A DNA stretch of 64,000 bases, from contig DATGLS010000015.1 in the NCBI GenBank assembly GCA_035293985.1, forward strand, positions 124,001 through 188,000, in the 5' to 3' direction. The translations under genes and the position numbers were made by a program. The DNA is from JAVDCA01 sp035293985 (GTDB lineage Bacteria; Pseudomonadota; Alphaproteobacteria; Rhizobiales; Xanthobacteraceae). This document shows positions 41,840 through 50,359 of the stretch, piece by piece. Position 1 is the stretch's first letter. Every line of letters starts with the position of its first letter. The notes under the pieces were generated by a model. The model saw nothing but the letters and a program-made list of their open reading frames with translations. It did not search any database and had not been told where the DNA came from.

Positions 41840-43232
41840 ACGCGAACGCATTCTCTTCGTGACCGGGCATCTGGCGCGACCGCGGCTCGAAAAGGTCCTG
41901 GCCGGCAGCGAGCTGGGATTCGATTGGTCGATCTTCGACATCGGCGTGAAGGTCGCGGCGCTGATGTCCGAGGCGATCATCGTGCGGCGGCTGCCGCGCC
42001 CGGTCATGGCCGATCGCGTGATGGTGCCGGGCCGCTGCCGCGCCGACCTCGCGCGGCTCACCGCCGAATTCGGTTTGCCGTTCGAGCGCGGACCGGACGA
42101 GCTCAAGGATCTGCCTGCCTGGTTCGGCAAGCGCGGGCACGCCGTCGACCTGACGCGCTACGATATGCGGATCTTCGCCGAGATCGTCGACGCTTCCGCG
42201 CTGCCGATCGAGGTCATCGTCGCGCGGGCGCGCGCCATGTGCGCGGCCGGAGCCGATGTCATCGACCTCGGGTGTCTTCCCGACACGCCGTTTCCGCATC
42301 TCGAGGAGGCGGTGCAGGAGCTCAAGGGCAATCGCATCCGCGTCAGCGTCGACTCGGCCGACCCGCAGGAGCTGCGGCGTGGCGGGAAAGCGGGCGCGAG
42401 CTTTCTGCTGAGCCTGACGGAACGAACTCTCGACATTGCGGCCGAGACCAGCGCGCAGCCGGTGCTGATCCCCGAGCCGCACGGCGACCTGTCGTCGTTG
42501 TGGCGCGCCGCGGAAGCGGCCGACAAGCGCGGGATCGCCGCGATGCTCGATCCGATCCTCGATCCGATCCACTTCGGCTTCATGGCCTCCCTCGCGCGCT
42601 ATGCCGAGGTGCGGCGGCGGCTGCCCGATGCCGAAATGCTGATGGGAACCGGCAATCTGACGGAGCTGACCGACGCCGACTCGGCCGGCACGACCGCGAT
42701 GTTGCTCGGCATCTGCTCGGAGCTTCACATCCGTAATCTGCTGGTCGTGCAGGTGAGCCCGCACACGCGCCGGACCATCCAGGAGCATGACGCGGCGCGT
42801 CGCATCATGTTCGCGGCGCGGGAGGACGCGAGCCTGCCCAAGGACTACGGCGCCGCCCTCCTGGCGCTGCACGAGCGCAAGCCGTTTCCCTATTCCCCCG
42901 CCGAAATCGCCGAGCTCGCCGCCCAGGTCAAGGATGACAATTTCCGCATCGAGATCGCCGAGGACGGCATTCACGTCTACAATCGCGGCGGACATGCGAT
43001 CGCACAGGATGCGATGTCCCTGTTCGACAAGCTCGCCGTCGAGAAGGATGGCGCACATGCGTTCTATCTCGGGACCGAGCTGATGCGGGCCGAGATCGCC
43101 TGGCGCCTCGGCAAGCGCTACGCGCAGGACGAGCCGCTCGATTGGGGCTGCGCGGTCGATCGGCCGAAGCAAGAGGACTTCACCCGCCTGCGCGCGGCCG
43201 GGCACACCCTGCGCCCGGCGCGACCGGAGTGA
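41832..43232 (+). CDS. Dihydropteroate synthase-related protein of H4MPT synthesis
   Basis: 466-residue protein of the DHPS-related family restricted to organisms using H4MPT. The middle part (about residues 125-330) has the DHPS TIM-barrel pattern: AAGADVIDLGCLPDTPFPHLEE, GNRIRVSVDSADPQEL, VLIPEPHGDL and MLMGTGNLTELTDADSAG. N-terminal ~120 residues (ILFVTGHLARPRLEKVL onwards) and the C-terminal ~130 residues are extra domains absent from FolP. It is the likely enzyme that couples the pterin pyrophosphate to RFAP, by analogy with the methanogen homologue. The cluster also contains a canonical FolP (23709), so the two probably divide folate and H4MPT work. Confidence 0.85.
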   Translation: MAERERILFVTGHLARPRLEKVLAGSELGFDWSIFDIGVKVAALMSEAIIVRRLPRPVMADRVMVPGRCRADLARLTAEFGLPFERGPDELKDLPAWFGKRGHAVDLTRYDMRIFAEIVDASALPIEVIVARARAMCAAGADVIDLGCLPDTPFPHLEEAVQELKGNRIRVSVDSADPQELRRGGKAGASFLLSLTERTLDIAAETSAQPVLIPEPHGDLSSLWRAAEAADKRGIAAMLDPILDPIHFGFMASLARYAEVRRRLPDAEMLMGTGNLTELTDADSAGTTAMLLGICSELHIRNLLVVQVSPHTRRTIQEHDAARRIMFAAREDASLPKDYGAALLALHERKPFPYSPAEIAELAAQVKDDNFRIEIAEDGIHVYNRGGHAIAQDAMSLFDKLAVEKDGAHAFYLGTELMRAEIAWRLGKRYAQDEPLDWGCAVDRPKQEDFTRLRAAGHTLRPARPE

Positions 43233-43236
43233 TCCG

Positions 43237-43824
43237 ATGCCGATGATCCGCGAGACGATCGTCACGACCATGAACGCGGCCGGAGCGGTTCACATCACGC
43301 CGTTCGGCATCATCGCGGACGGTGAGGGGTGGGTCATCGCACCGTTTCATCCGTCGGTGACGATCGACAACCTTCGCGCGGTGCCGTTCGCGGTCGCGAG
43401 CGCCACGGACGATGTCAGGGTATTCGCCGGCTGCCTGACCGGGCGACGTGATTGGCCGACCGCCCCGTCCGACCGCGTGCCGGTGCCGCGGCTCGCCACG
43501 GCCTTGGCGCATACCGAGCTTGCGATAACGGGCGTCACCGAGGACGCGCAGCGGCCGCGGTTTCATTGCCGGGTGGTGCACCGCGCCGCGCACGCCCCTT
43601 TCGAAGGCTTCAACCGCGCCCAGGCCGCGGTGGTGGAGGCTGCCATCCTGGTCAGCCGCCTCGACATGCTGCCGCGGAAGCAGATCGAGCAGGAGATGGC
43701 GTATCTTGCCAGCGCCGTGCGTAAGACTGCCGGGCCGTCCGAGCAGCAGGCCTGGGATTGGCTGGTCGAGCGCGTGCGCACCCAGTACCCGGATGGCGAG
43801 TTGCGAATAGGAAGCAGGGAGTAG
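43237..43824 (+). CDS. DUF447 family protein
   Basis: 195-residue protein of DUF447, a family with an FMN-binding split-barrel fold that tracks with H4MPT genes. The N-terminal IRETIVTTMNAAGAVHITPFGIIADGEG and the central AFAVASA-like strand plus FEGFNRAQAAVVEAAILVSRL helix are recognisable. The function is unknown; a flavin-linked step in carrier synthesis or protection is possible. The last codons (GELRIGSRE) and the stop codon are supplied by a repeat element beginning at 43796, so the original C-terminus was probably different. Confidence 0.78.
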   Translation: MPMIRETIVTTMNAAGAVHITPFGIIADGEGWVIAPFHPSVTIDNLRAVPFAVASATDDVRVFAGCLTGRRDWPTAPSDRVPVPRLATALAHTELAITGVTEDAQRPRFHCRVVHRAAHAPFEGFNRAQAAVVEAAILVSRLDMLPRKQIEQEMAYLASAVRKTAGPSEQQAWDWLVERVRTQYPDGELRIGSRE

Positions 43825-43915
43825 GCAGTAGTAGTAGGGAGTAGGAGTAGGGAGTAGCGAATAGAGGGTCGCGGAGAGCCGGTGCTATTCGCTACTCCGT
43901 GCTCGCTGTTCGCTT
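43796..43915. repeat. Dispersed GCGAATAG repeat element, copy 2
   Basis: Begins GCGAGTTGCGAATAGG, continues through GTAG/GGAGTAG tandem units and ends with the inverted form GCTATTCGCTACTCCGTGCTCGC. It provides the last codons and stop of the DUF447 gene and lies between two convergent operons. Confidence 0.75.
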
Positions 43916-43918
43916 CCA

Positions 43919-45181
43919 CTACTTGTCGAGATGGCAGGGCGTCTCCGGCTCGTCGTCGCCGAGCGTGTCCAGATCGTTGAGGCGGTGGAGGGCACCTTCG
44001 ACCGGCGCGCTGGCGACCACCGCGTAGGGGCTCGCGAGCAGCATCGCCTGGCGCAGCTGGTGATCCCAGGGCCGCACGCTCACGGCGAGGCCTTTGTCGC
44101 CGTCGAACGCGGCACCGAGGATGAACTTGCGCAAAGCGGAAACGTCGGTCGTGCGTGTATGTAGCGCTGCCTGGACGACCATCTTGACCGCAATCCATGC
44201 CGCCCAGTCGGCGCCTTCCATGTGGCGGCCGTCCGCGCGTGCCTGGAAGCGCGCCTGCACCTGTGGGGCGCCGTTGTGCTCCCAAGTCCAGTGCCAGGCG
44301 ACCGGCTTAAGATCGATGCTGCCGACCACCGGGCGTGGCCGCTGGGTGCGGTACGGCACCTCGCGGGCGAAGTCGAACGCCGCGTCGGCGACGAACACCG
44401 CGTCGTAGTCGCGGTTGAGCGCGGTCAGGAGCGTCGGATTGTTCTGGTCGCGCTCGCGCGGATCGGTGCCGGGCTTGAAGCGCTCGTGGGCGATCACGTG
44501 GGCGCCGAATTTCTTCGCCGAGTGCTCGAATGCCTCGGCGGCCTGCGCGTCGGCGGGGAGGGGGCCTTCCAGGACGATGACGTTTCCCCATTTGCGCGCG
44601 GCGAGGAACTGCACCAGTGCGTCCATGCTCATCGCGAGGCTTGGAAACGTGTGGATCAGCTCGGGCGCGCATATGTTGCGGCGCAGCTCGTCCTCTCCTG
44701 CGCTGATGTTGAACAGCAGCACGTCGCGGCCGCGCACCGCCGCGGCGAGCGGCGCGAAGGCGGGTGCCGGCGCGTCGATGAGAAAGACATGGATGTCGCG
44801 GCTCTCGAGCGCCTGCAGCACCGCGGGCGCGACCTCGGCGGCCGAGTCGACGCTGATGCGCGCCAGCGCGAAGTCGACCGGTAGCACACGGCGCACCGCC
44901 CGCGCGTCGTCGACCGAGACCTCGGCGCCCGCATAGGGATGCGCTCGCGCTTTGAGCAAGATGCGGTCTGCGCCCATGATCGGCGCGTAGCGGGGATCAT
45001 TCGCGATTTCGACATAGCCGATTGTGAGGGTATGGCGCGGCAGGCTTGCCTGCCCGAACGCTGGAGTGAACGCGAGGAGGAGGCTGAATAGCCAGAATGA
45101 CATGGCCGCGCGCACGGCGGGCTCGCGACGCTGCCTGCGGCGGGCAGCTGGGCATTGCGACCTGATTGCAAGATCAATCAT
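43919..45181 (-). CDS. PQQ-dependent alcohol dehydrogenase system substrate-binding protein (module 2)
   Basis: 420-residue paralogue of the protein encoded at 38087, with the same fold and similar C-terminal signature (WDHQLRQAMLLASPYAVVASAP; LNDLDTLGDDEPETPCHL). Other stretches are LTIGYVEIANDPRYAPI, RDVLLFNISAGEDELRRNIC and VVGSIDLKPVAWHWTWEHNGAPQ. The ATG at 45181 overlaps the propeller stop by 8 bases but leaves a 26-residue basic leader; the ATG at 45103, directly before the hydrophobic signal (MSFWLFSLLLAF), has no ribosome site. Both remain possible. It pairs with the propeller gene and is divergent from the second alcohol dehydrogenase. Confidence 0.83.
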   Translation of the reverse strand: MIDLAIRSQCPAARRRQRREPAVRAAMSFWLFSLLLAFTPAFGQASLPRHTLTIGYVEIANDPRYAPIMGADRILLKARAHPYAGAEVSVDDARAVRRVLPVDFALARISVDSAAEVAPAVLQALESRDIHVFLIDAPAPAFAPLAAAVRGRDVLLFNISAGEDELRRNICAPELIHTFPSLAMSMDALVQFLAARKWGNVIVLEGPLPADAQAAEAFEHSAKKFGAHVIAHERFKPGTDPRERDQNNPTLLTALNRDYDAVFVADAAFDFAREVPYRTQRPRPVVGSIDLKPVAWHWTWEHNGAPQVQARFQARADGRHMEGADWAAWIAVKMVVQAALHTRTTDVSALRKFILGAAFDGDKGLAVSVRPWDHQLRQAMLLASPYAVVASAPVEGALHRLNDLDTLGDDEPETPCHLDK

Positions 45182-46166
45182 CGATCGCGATTCCCCACGG
45201 CACGCGACCGACCGCGATCGAGATCACCGCCTTCCGGCTCGCGGTGTCGACCACCGTGATGTCATCGCCGAATCCGTTGGCGACATAGAGCGTCTTCTCG
45301 TCGCGCGAGAGCGCGACGCCCCAGGCACGCTTCCCGACCAGGATATAGGACAGCACCTTGCGGCTCGCGACGTCGACTACGGCGACGTGGGCGGCGTGGC
45401 CCAGGGTCACATACGCGGTCCGTCCGTCGCGGGTCATGACCAGGCCGACCGGCGTGACATCGCTTTTGCGCATGCCCGGCGGCAGGAACTCCACCTCGCC
45501 GACGACCGCAAATGTCCGCCGATCGATGATGTCGACCACGCCCGATAGCTCCGCCGAGACCCACAGCTCGCGCCCGTCCGCCGTCGCGGCGAAGCGGCGC
45601 GGCCGCGTGCCGACGACCACGTCGTCGTCGACGTGGTCGGCGTCGGCGTCGATTCTATGCACGACGTCGCCGACCTCGGAGGCCACATAGATGGTCTTGC
45701 CGTCGGCGCTCACCAGCACGCCCTCCGGCTCGCCGCCGGTCGGCACCTCGTGCACGATGATGCCCTGGTCCATGTCGATGACCGAGAGCGAGGAGCCTTC
45801 CTCGTTGGCGACGTAGATGCGCCGCCGCGCCTCGTCGATCGCGAAGGTCTCGGGGCTCGGCCCGGTGGCGAGCCGGCCCACCACCCTGCGGGTTGCGACG
45901 TCGATGATGTCGATCACGTCGTCGTCGCCACACGCGACGTAGAGTTTGGTGTGGTCGGCGCTGAAATGCATGTCGCGCGGCCGGCGTGACGTCTTGATGT
46001 CGCCGATGACCCGGTAGGTCCTGGGATCGATGATCGTGAGGTTGTTCGTCTTCTCGTTGCTGACGAAGATCAGCCCGGTGTCCTTGGCGGCGCCGGGCAC
46101 GATCAGGAGCAACAAAAGAGCGGCAGCGCAGGCGCCGCGGACGAGCGGCGGAAAGATCGCGCCCAT
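45174..46166 (-). CDS. PQQ-catabolism-associated YVTN beta-propeller protein (module 2)
   Basis: 330-residue periplasmic propeller, paralogue of the one at 37095. Signal peptide (GACAAALLLLLIVPGAA). Repeats are IFVSNEKTNNLTIIDP, LYVACGDDDVIDIIDV, IYVANEEGSSLSVIDM, IYVASEVGDVVHRIDA and so on. The DADADHVDDDVVVG insertion in the fourth blade is strongly acidic and absent from the module 1 copy. It is the first gene of a two-gene minus-strand operon divergent from the dehydrogenase at 46417, sharing the 250-base promoter region. Confidence 0.85.
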   Translation of the reverse strand: MGAIFPPLVRGACAAALLLLLIVPGAAKDTGLIFVSNEKTNNLTIIDPRTYRVIGDIKTSRRPRDMHFSADHTKLYVACGDDDVIDIIDVATRRVVGRLATGPSPETFAIDEARRRIYVANEEGSSLSVIDMDQGIIVHEVPTGGEPEGVLVSADGKTIYVASEVGDVVHRIDADADHVDDDVVVGTRPRRFAATADGRELWVSAELSGVVDIIDRRTFAVVGEVEFLPPGMRKSDVTPVGLVMTRDGRTAYVTLGHAAHVAVVDVASRKVLSYILVGKRAWGVALSRDEKTLYVANGFGDDITVVDTASRKAVISIAVGRVPWGIAIDD

Positions 46167-46416
46167 CGCTCACGGTCCTTTCAGCGGCAGCGTCGTCGTC
46201 GCGAACCCGGGCGAGTGTGACGTAAGTGCCCGACCCGTTCAAGCGTGCGCCGCGGCGCGATGCTGCGCTGCCGAGAGTGGGCAGCGCCCCCACGCAGGAG
46301 GGGCATGCGAATGCATCATATTGACCGGCCATCGCGGCGAGGAATAGCTTTGCAACCAGAGCGAAAACGTCGCCGGTCGTCGGACACCGACGCTACAACA
46401 CCAGGGGAGGAAGACG

Positions 46417-48186
46417 ATGCGCCGCGTATATCTCGCCGCAATGCTGGGCTCTTGTCTCGCCGCCAGTGCGCTCACGCCGGTGCGCGCCGGTGACATGACG
46501 TTCGAGCGTGCGCTCAAGGCCGACAACGAGCCGCAGAACTGGTTGCTGCATCACGGCGACTACGCCGGCCATCGTTTTTCGCAGCTCACCACGATCAACA
46601 CCGACACGGTGAAGAACCTCAAGCTCGTCTTCAGCGTCGCGCTCGGCGGATACGAGAGCGGCGGCCGCTACAAGTTCGGCAATCTCGAGGGCACGCCGAT
46701 CGTCGAGGACGGCATCATCTATGTCACCGACGGTTGGGGTTCGGTCTATGCGATCGACGCCACCAGCGGCCACAAGGGGGTGATCAAGTGGAAGATGGAC
46801 CCCGGCACCGATCGCGCCTGGGCGGGCGATGTCGCCTGCTGCGGCGTCAATAATCGGGGCGTTGCGCTGTGGAAGGACAAGGTCATCTCGGTCACGCTCG
46901 ACGGTCGGCTGATCGCGACCAACAAGGCGACCGGCGAGGTCGTCTGGGAGCGCAAGGTGGCCGATCCGGCGCTCGGCGAGACGATCACGATGGCGCCGCT
47001 CGTCGTGCGCGACCTCGCGATCCTCGGCGCCGCCGGCGGTGAGTTCGGCATTCGCGGCTACATCGACGCGACCGACCTCAACACCGGCAAGCAAGTCTGG
47101 CGTACCTTCACGATCCCGGGCACCGGCGAGCCGGGCAACGACACCTGGAAGGACGGAAAGAATCGCTGGCGGCACGGCGGCGGGTCGGTATGGGAGACCG
47201 CGACCTACGATCCGGCGACCGACACCATCTTTCAGGGCACCGGCAATGCCGGGCCGGACTGGGACGCGCAGTATCGGCCGGGCGACAACAAGTGGGCCGC
47301 GAGCGTGCTCGCGCTCGACCCGAAGGACGGCAAGATCAAGTGGGGTTATCAGTACACGCCCAATGATCCGTACGATTTCGACGAGATCTCCGAGCATCCG
47401 TTGGTCGACGCCAAGGTGAACGGCGTCGAGCGCAAGCTGGTCGTGCACGCGGCGCGCAACGGCTTCTTCTATGCGCTCGACCGTCTCAACGGCTCGTTCG
47501 TGCTGGGCCGGCAATATGTCGACGAGCTCAACTGGACCAAGGGGCTCGATCCGAAAACCGGCCTGCCGGTCAGCTATGATCCGGACAGCGACGTCCAGGC
47601 CTACGTCGTCGGCAGCCACAGCTTCCGCGGCTCGGCGCCGTCGCGCACCTGCCCGTCGCATTTCGGCGGCAAGAACTGGGAGCCGACGGCCTACAATCCA
47701 CAGCTCGGCCTCCTCTACATTCCCTCGATCGAGGGCTGCAACTCGCTCGAGACCGTCGAGCAGAAGGATTTCGTCGACCAGGGCGGCCCGATCAAGCCGC
47801 GCGAGCGCTTCTCGGGAGGCGGGCAGAAGACCACCACGCGGCTCTACGGCAGTCTCAAGGCGATCGATCCCGCGACCGGCGAGATCAAGGCGAAGCTGCG
47901 GCTCGATTATCCGAACTACAGCGGCGCGCTCGCGACCGCCGGCAACCTCGTCTTTCTCGGTCACGCCGACGGCGAGTTCGCTGCCTATGACGCGAAGACG
48001 CTCAAGCAGGTGTGGAGCTTCAACGTCGGCACCGGGATAAACGCGCCGGCGGTCACCTTTGCGATCAATGGCAAGCAATACGTCGCGGTGCTGGCCGGGT
48101 CGCGGCAGTCGCCGTTCGTGGTTGGGCTCGCGCCCGAGCTCAAGAATACGGCGACCGCCTCGATGCTGTTCGTGTTCGGGCTTTGA
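46417..48186 (+). CDS. PQQ-dependent alcohol dehydrogenase, methanol/ethanol family, lanthanide type
   Basis: 589-residue periplasmic quinoprotein, distinct from XoxF. Signal peptide with cleavage near VRA-GD. The vicinal disulfide is Cys141-Cys142 (VACCGVNNRG). Metal ligands are Glu209, Asn277 and Asp320, with Asp322 two residues on (PYDFDE), indicating a lanthanide enzyme as in PedH and ExaF. The rest follows the eight-bladed pattern. The neighbours (PedF-like cytochrome, PedB-like binding protein, propeller) suggest a role in ethanol or larger alcohol oxidation, not only methanol. The GGAGG site at 46404-46411 precedes the ATG. The exact substrate cannot be read from sequence. Confidence 0.92.
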   Translation: MRRVYLAAMLGSCLAASALTPVRAGDMTFERALKADNEPQNWLLHHGDYAGHRFSQLTTINTDTVKNLKLVFSVALGGYESGGRYKFGNLEGTPIVEDGIIYVTDGWGSVYAIDATSGHKGVIKWKMDPGTDRAWAGDVACCGVNNRGVALWKDKVISVTLDGRLIATNKATGEVVWERKVADPALGETITMAPLVVRDLAILGAAGGEFGIRGYIDATDLNTGKQVWRTFTIPGTGEPGNDTWKDGKNRWRHGGGSVWETATYDPATDTIFQGTGNAGPDWDAQYRPGDNKWAASVLALDPKDGKIKWGYQYTPNDPYDFDEISEHPLVDAKVNGVERKLVVHAARNGFFYALDRLNGSFVLGRQYVDELNWTKGLDPKTGLPVSYDPDSDVQAYVVGSHSFRGSAPSRTCPSHFGGKNWEPTAYNPQLGLLYIPSIEGCNSLETVEQKDFVDQGGPIKPRERFSGGGQKTTTRLYGSLKAIDPATGEIKAKLRLDYPNYSGALATAGNLVFLGHADGEFAAYDAKTLKQVWSFNVGTGINAPAVTFAINGKQYVAVLAGSRQSPFVVGLAPELKNTATASMLFVFGL

Positions 48187-48194
48187 GGGATCGC

Positions 48195-48731
48195 ATGGGA
48201 CGGAGCGCAAGGCGTGCGAATTGTCGCGCCGTCGGGGCGGGCGTCGCGATCTGCATCGTGACGCTCGCCGCGCCTTCGGTGCACGCGCAGACGACGCTCA
48301 GTCCTGACGAGGCGCGCACCATCGAATACGGCAAGGAGATCTTCAAGACCAAGGCGACCTGCCAGTTCTGCCACAAGTGGGACGCCTCCGGCGACCAGGG
48401 CTATGGCGGCAACGCGCTGTCGCTGCGCAAGACCACGCTTACGCCGGCGCAGATGGCGGAAGTGATCAAATGCGGCCGGCCCGGCACCGGCATGCCCTAC
48501 CACGACCGCTTCGCCTACACCGATAAACGCTGTTATGACATGACGCGCGCCGAGCTCGGCAACAACATGCCGCCTGCCGGCAACGAGTTCCTTCAGCCGC
48601 GCGAGATCGACGCGGTGGTGAAATATCTGTTCGCCAAGGCGGTCGGCCGTGGCCAGTCGACCTACCAGGAATGCGTCGACTTCTGGGGCACCGATACGCG
48701 CGAATGCGAGCCGATGAAGAATACCAAATGA
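48195..48731 (+). CDS. Cytochrome c partner of the second alcohol dehydrogenase (PedF-like)
   Basis: 178-residue periplasmic cytochrome c with a signal peptide (VGAGVAICIVTLAAPSVHA). The haem site is CQFCH (Cys56, Cys59, His60), and the likely axial Met is in ELGNNMPPAGN. A C-terminal extension has two further cysteines (YQECVDFW, TRECEPM), as in the c550 cytochromes next to PQQ ethanol dehydrogenases. The GAGGG site overlaps the dehydrogenase stop region; the spacing of 8 bases between the genes indicates co-transcription. Confidence 0.9.
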   Translation: MGRSARRANCRAVGAGVAICIVTLAAPSVHAQTTLSPDEARTIEYGKEIFKTKATCQFCHKWDASGDQGYGGNALSLRKTTLTPAQMAEVIKCGRPGTGMPYHDRFAYTDKRCYDMTRAELGNNMPPAGNEFLQPREIDAVVKYLFAKAVGRGQSTYQECVDFWGTDTRECEPMKNTK

Positions 48732-49465
48732 GCCCCATCCGGCCGGGCGAGCGCCTGCGGCTCGTCGCCGTCGCGGCGCTCGTTCTGATCGGATCGGCGA
48801 GCATCGTTTTCGCACAGGCGCAAGCGGATCCCGGCGAGATCCATGGACTGAGGCTCGGTCTCGAAGCGCGGCGCATGAGCACCGACGCGTTCGGCGAGTT
48901 CGCCTGCGGCAGCAACGGAGGCCCGCCGCGCGCCAACCTCGAGGGATTTGCGGATTTCGCCAAATGCCGCGCGGAGGCGAGCGGTCTGCGCGAGGTCTAT
49001 GTCCGCTTCGACGACGAGGCGGAATATATCGCCAAGGCGATCGGCGACGATCAGTACACACGCAATATCGGCACCCGCATCGCCGGCCACCCGGTGATCC
49101 TCTCGGTGCTGTTCGACGACGGCGGCATCTTGCGCGGCATCCGCGCCGTCACGGATCCGCGCGCTGCGCCGGCCGAGCGCCGCATGGCGCATCTCATGCG
49201 CCTCGCCGTCATCAACCATTATGGACCCGAGGGCTGGACCTGCGCCGACGAGCCGGCGGCGGCGGGGGAGACCCCGGTCGGCGGCATCTTCATCAAGCAG
49301 CGCTGCCACAAGACGACCGCCGCGCGCGACATCACCGTCGAGGCGCATTTTCTGCGCAAGCCCGGTCAGAGCGGGACCGACCGGGTGACCGGCGAATACC
49401 GCGGTGGCCAATACGAGAGCTGGACCCGCTTCGAGCTCATGGATCCCGCCTATCACGCGCCGTGA
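48728..49465 (+). CDS. Exported protein in the second alcohol dehydrogenase operon, unknown
   Basis: 245-residue exported protein with a signal peptide (LVAVAALVLIGSASIVFAQA). The mature part includes TDAFGEFACGSNGGPPRANLEGFADFAKCRAEASGLREVYVRFDDE-type sequence (one Cys pair) and EGWTCADEP and KQRCHKTTAA with two more cysteines, so two disulfides are likely. The start overlaps the cytochrome stop by 4 bases. No family is recognised. Placement suggests a periplasmic accessory of the quinoprotein or cytochrome. Confidence 0.7.
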   Translation: MSPIRPGERLRLVAVAALVLIGSASIVFAQAQADPGEIHGLRLGLEARRMSTDAFGEFACGSNGGPPRANLEGFADFAKCRAEASGLREVYVRFDDEAEYIAKAIGDDQYTRNIGTRIAGHPVILSVLFDDGGILRGIRAVTDPRAAPAERRMAHLMRLAVINHYGPEGWTCADEPAAAGETPVGGIFIKQRCHKTTAARDITVEAHFLRKPGQSGTDRVTGEYRGGQYESWTRFELMDPAYHAP

Positions 49466-49485
49466 GGCGCGGGAGGAGAAGCCGC

Positions 49486-50265
49486 ATGACCCGATTTGCT
49501 GCGCTCGTTTTGCCGTTGGTGCTTGCGCTTGCATTTGCGCTCGGCGCACCCGCGGCGTTGGCCGACAACCTAATCGAGTTCAGCGCCGAATCGCAGATGC
49601 AGCTCGATTTCCATGTGCCCGACGCGGCACTCGCCGCCATGCTGCCCGCCGGTTGGGTGCCGAACGTCGCGAGCCAGGGGCCGGCGAAGAATGCCAACAT
49701 CCGCATGGTGTTCATCGATCGCAGCGACATCACCGGTCCCGACAACAAGCCGCTCGGCCACGGCGCCAACCAGCTCGTCTACCTGATCGTCCCGATCAAG
49801 CAGACCTCGAGCGGCGAGACCGGCCAGATGGTGCTCGCCGGCATCACGGCCGATCCGGCCGATGCGCCCGGCCCGTTCGGCGTTTACCTGGCGGCGAGCG
49901 ACCATCACATGTCGCGTGCGGTCGTCACCGACGGCGGCGCGACGCGGGTCGAGGAGACCTGGGCGTTCGCCGCCGCCTCGGGCGAGCGCATGGAGGTGCA
50001 TCTCAAATACGAGCGCCGCGGCGCGCCCAAGGCGGCCGCCGTGGTGAAGTTCTTTTCGGCCAAGGACCCGGCGACGGCGCAGACCTGGAAGTACGAGCGC
50101 GGGCTCGACATCATGCGCAACGCGACCGTGAACGTCGGCGACCGCGTCACCGATTTCAGCTACCGGGCGGCCGGTGGTCGCCTCGGTGCGCTGTTCGACG
50201 GCAGCGAGAAGGTGCTGAGCATCGACGCCATCCACTGGTCGACGCGCGCCGTGTTTGGCCCCTAG
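49486..50265 (+). CDS. Exported protein in the second alcohol dehydrogenase operon, unknown (possible acetoacetate-decarboxylase-like fold)
   Basis: 259-residue exported protein: signal peptide (VLPLVLALAFALGAPAALA), then MQLDFHVPDAALAAMLPAGWVPN and NIRMVFIDRSDITG, a pattern that recalls the acetoacetate decarboxylase-like fold where PAGW begins a core strand. No catalytic lysine can be assigned. GGGAGGAGAAG precedes the ATG at 49486. It ends the dehydrogenase operon. Similarity to a fold is tentative; function unknown. Confidence 0.68.
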   Translation: MTRFAALVLPLVLALAFALGAPAALADNLIEFSAESQMQLDFHVPDAALAAMLPAGWVPNVASQGPAKNANIRMVFIDRSDITGPDNKPLGHGANQLVYLIVPIKQTSSGETGQMVLAGITADPADAPGPFGVYLAASDHHMSRAVVTDGGATRVEETWAFAAASGERMEVHLKYERRGAPKAAAVVKFFSAKDPATAQTWKYERGLDIMRNATVNVGDRVTDFSYRAAGGRLGALFDGSEKVLSIDAIHWSTRAVFGP

Positions 50266-50359
50266 CTAGGCCGAGCAAGCGGCGCCACCCACCCCCGGCC
50301 CCTCTCCGCCACGCGCTGCGCGCGCGGGGGAAAGGGAGCAGCAAGCGCCAGAGCAAGCG

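Noticed and set aside
46393..48210. 605-codon minus-strand frame opposite the second alcohol dehydrogenase
   Set aside because: Same antisense-shadow effect; no motif, no ribosome site.
50281..50345. C/G-rich imperfect palindrome between convergent genes as a terminator
   Set aside because: Pairing is interrupted by several mismatches and there is no T tract; too weak to list as a feature.
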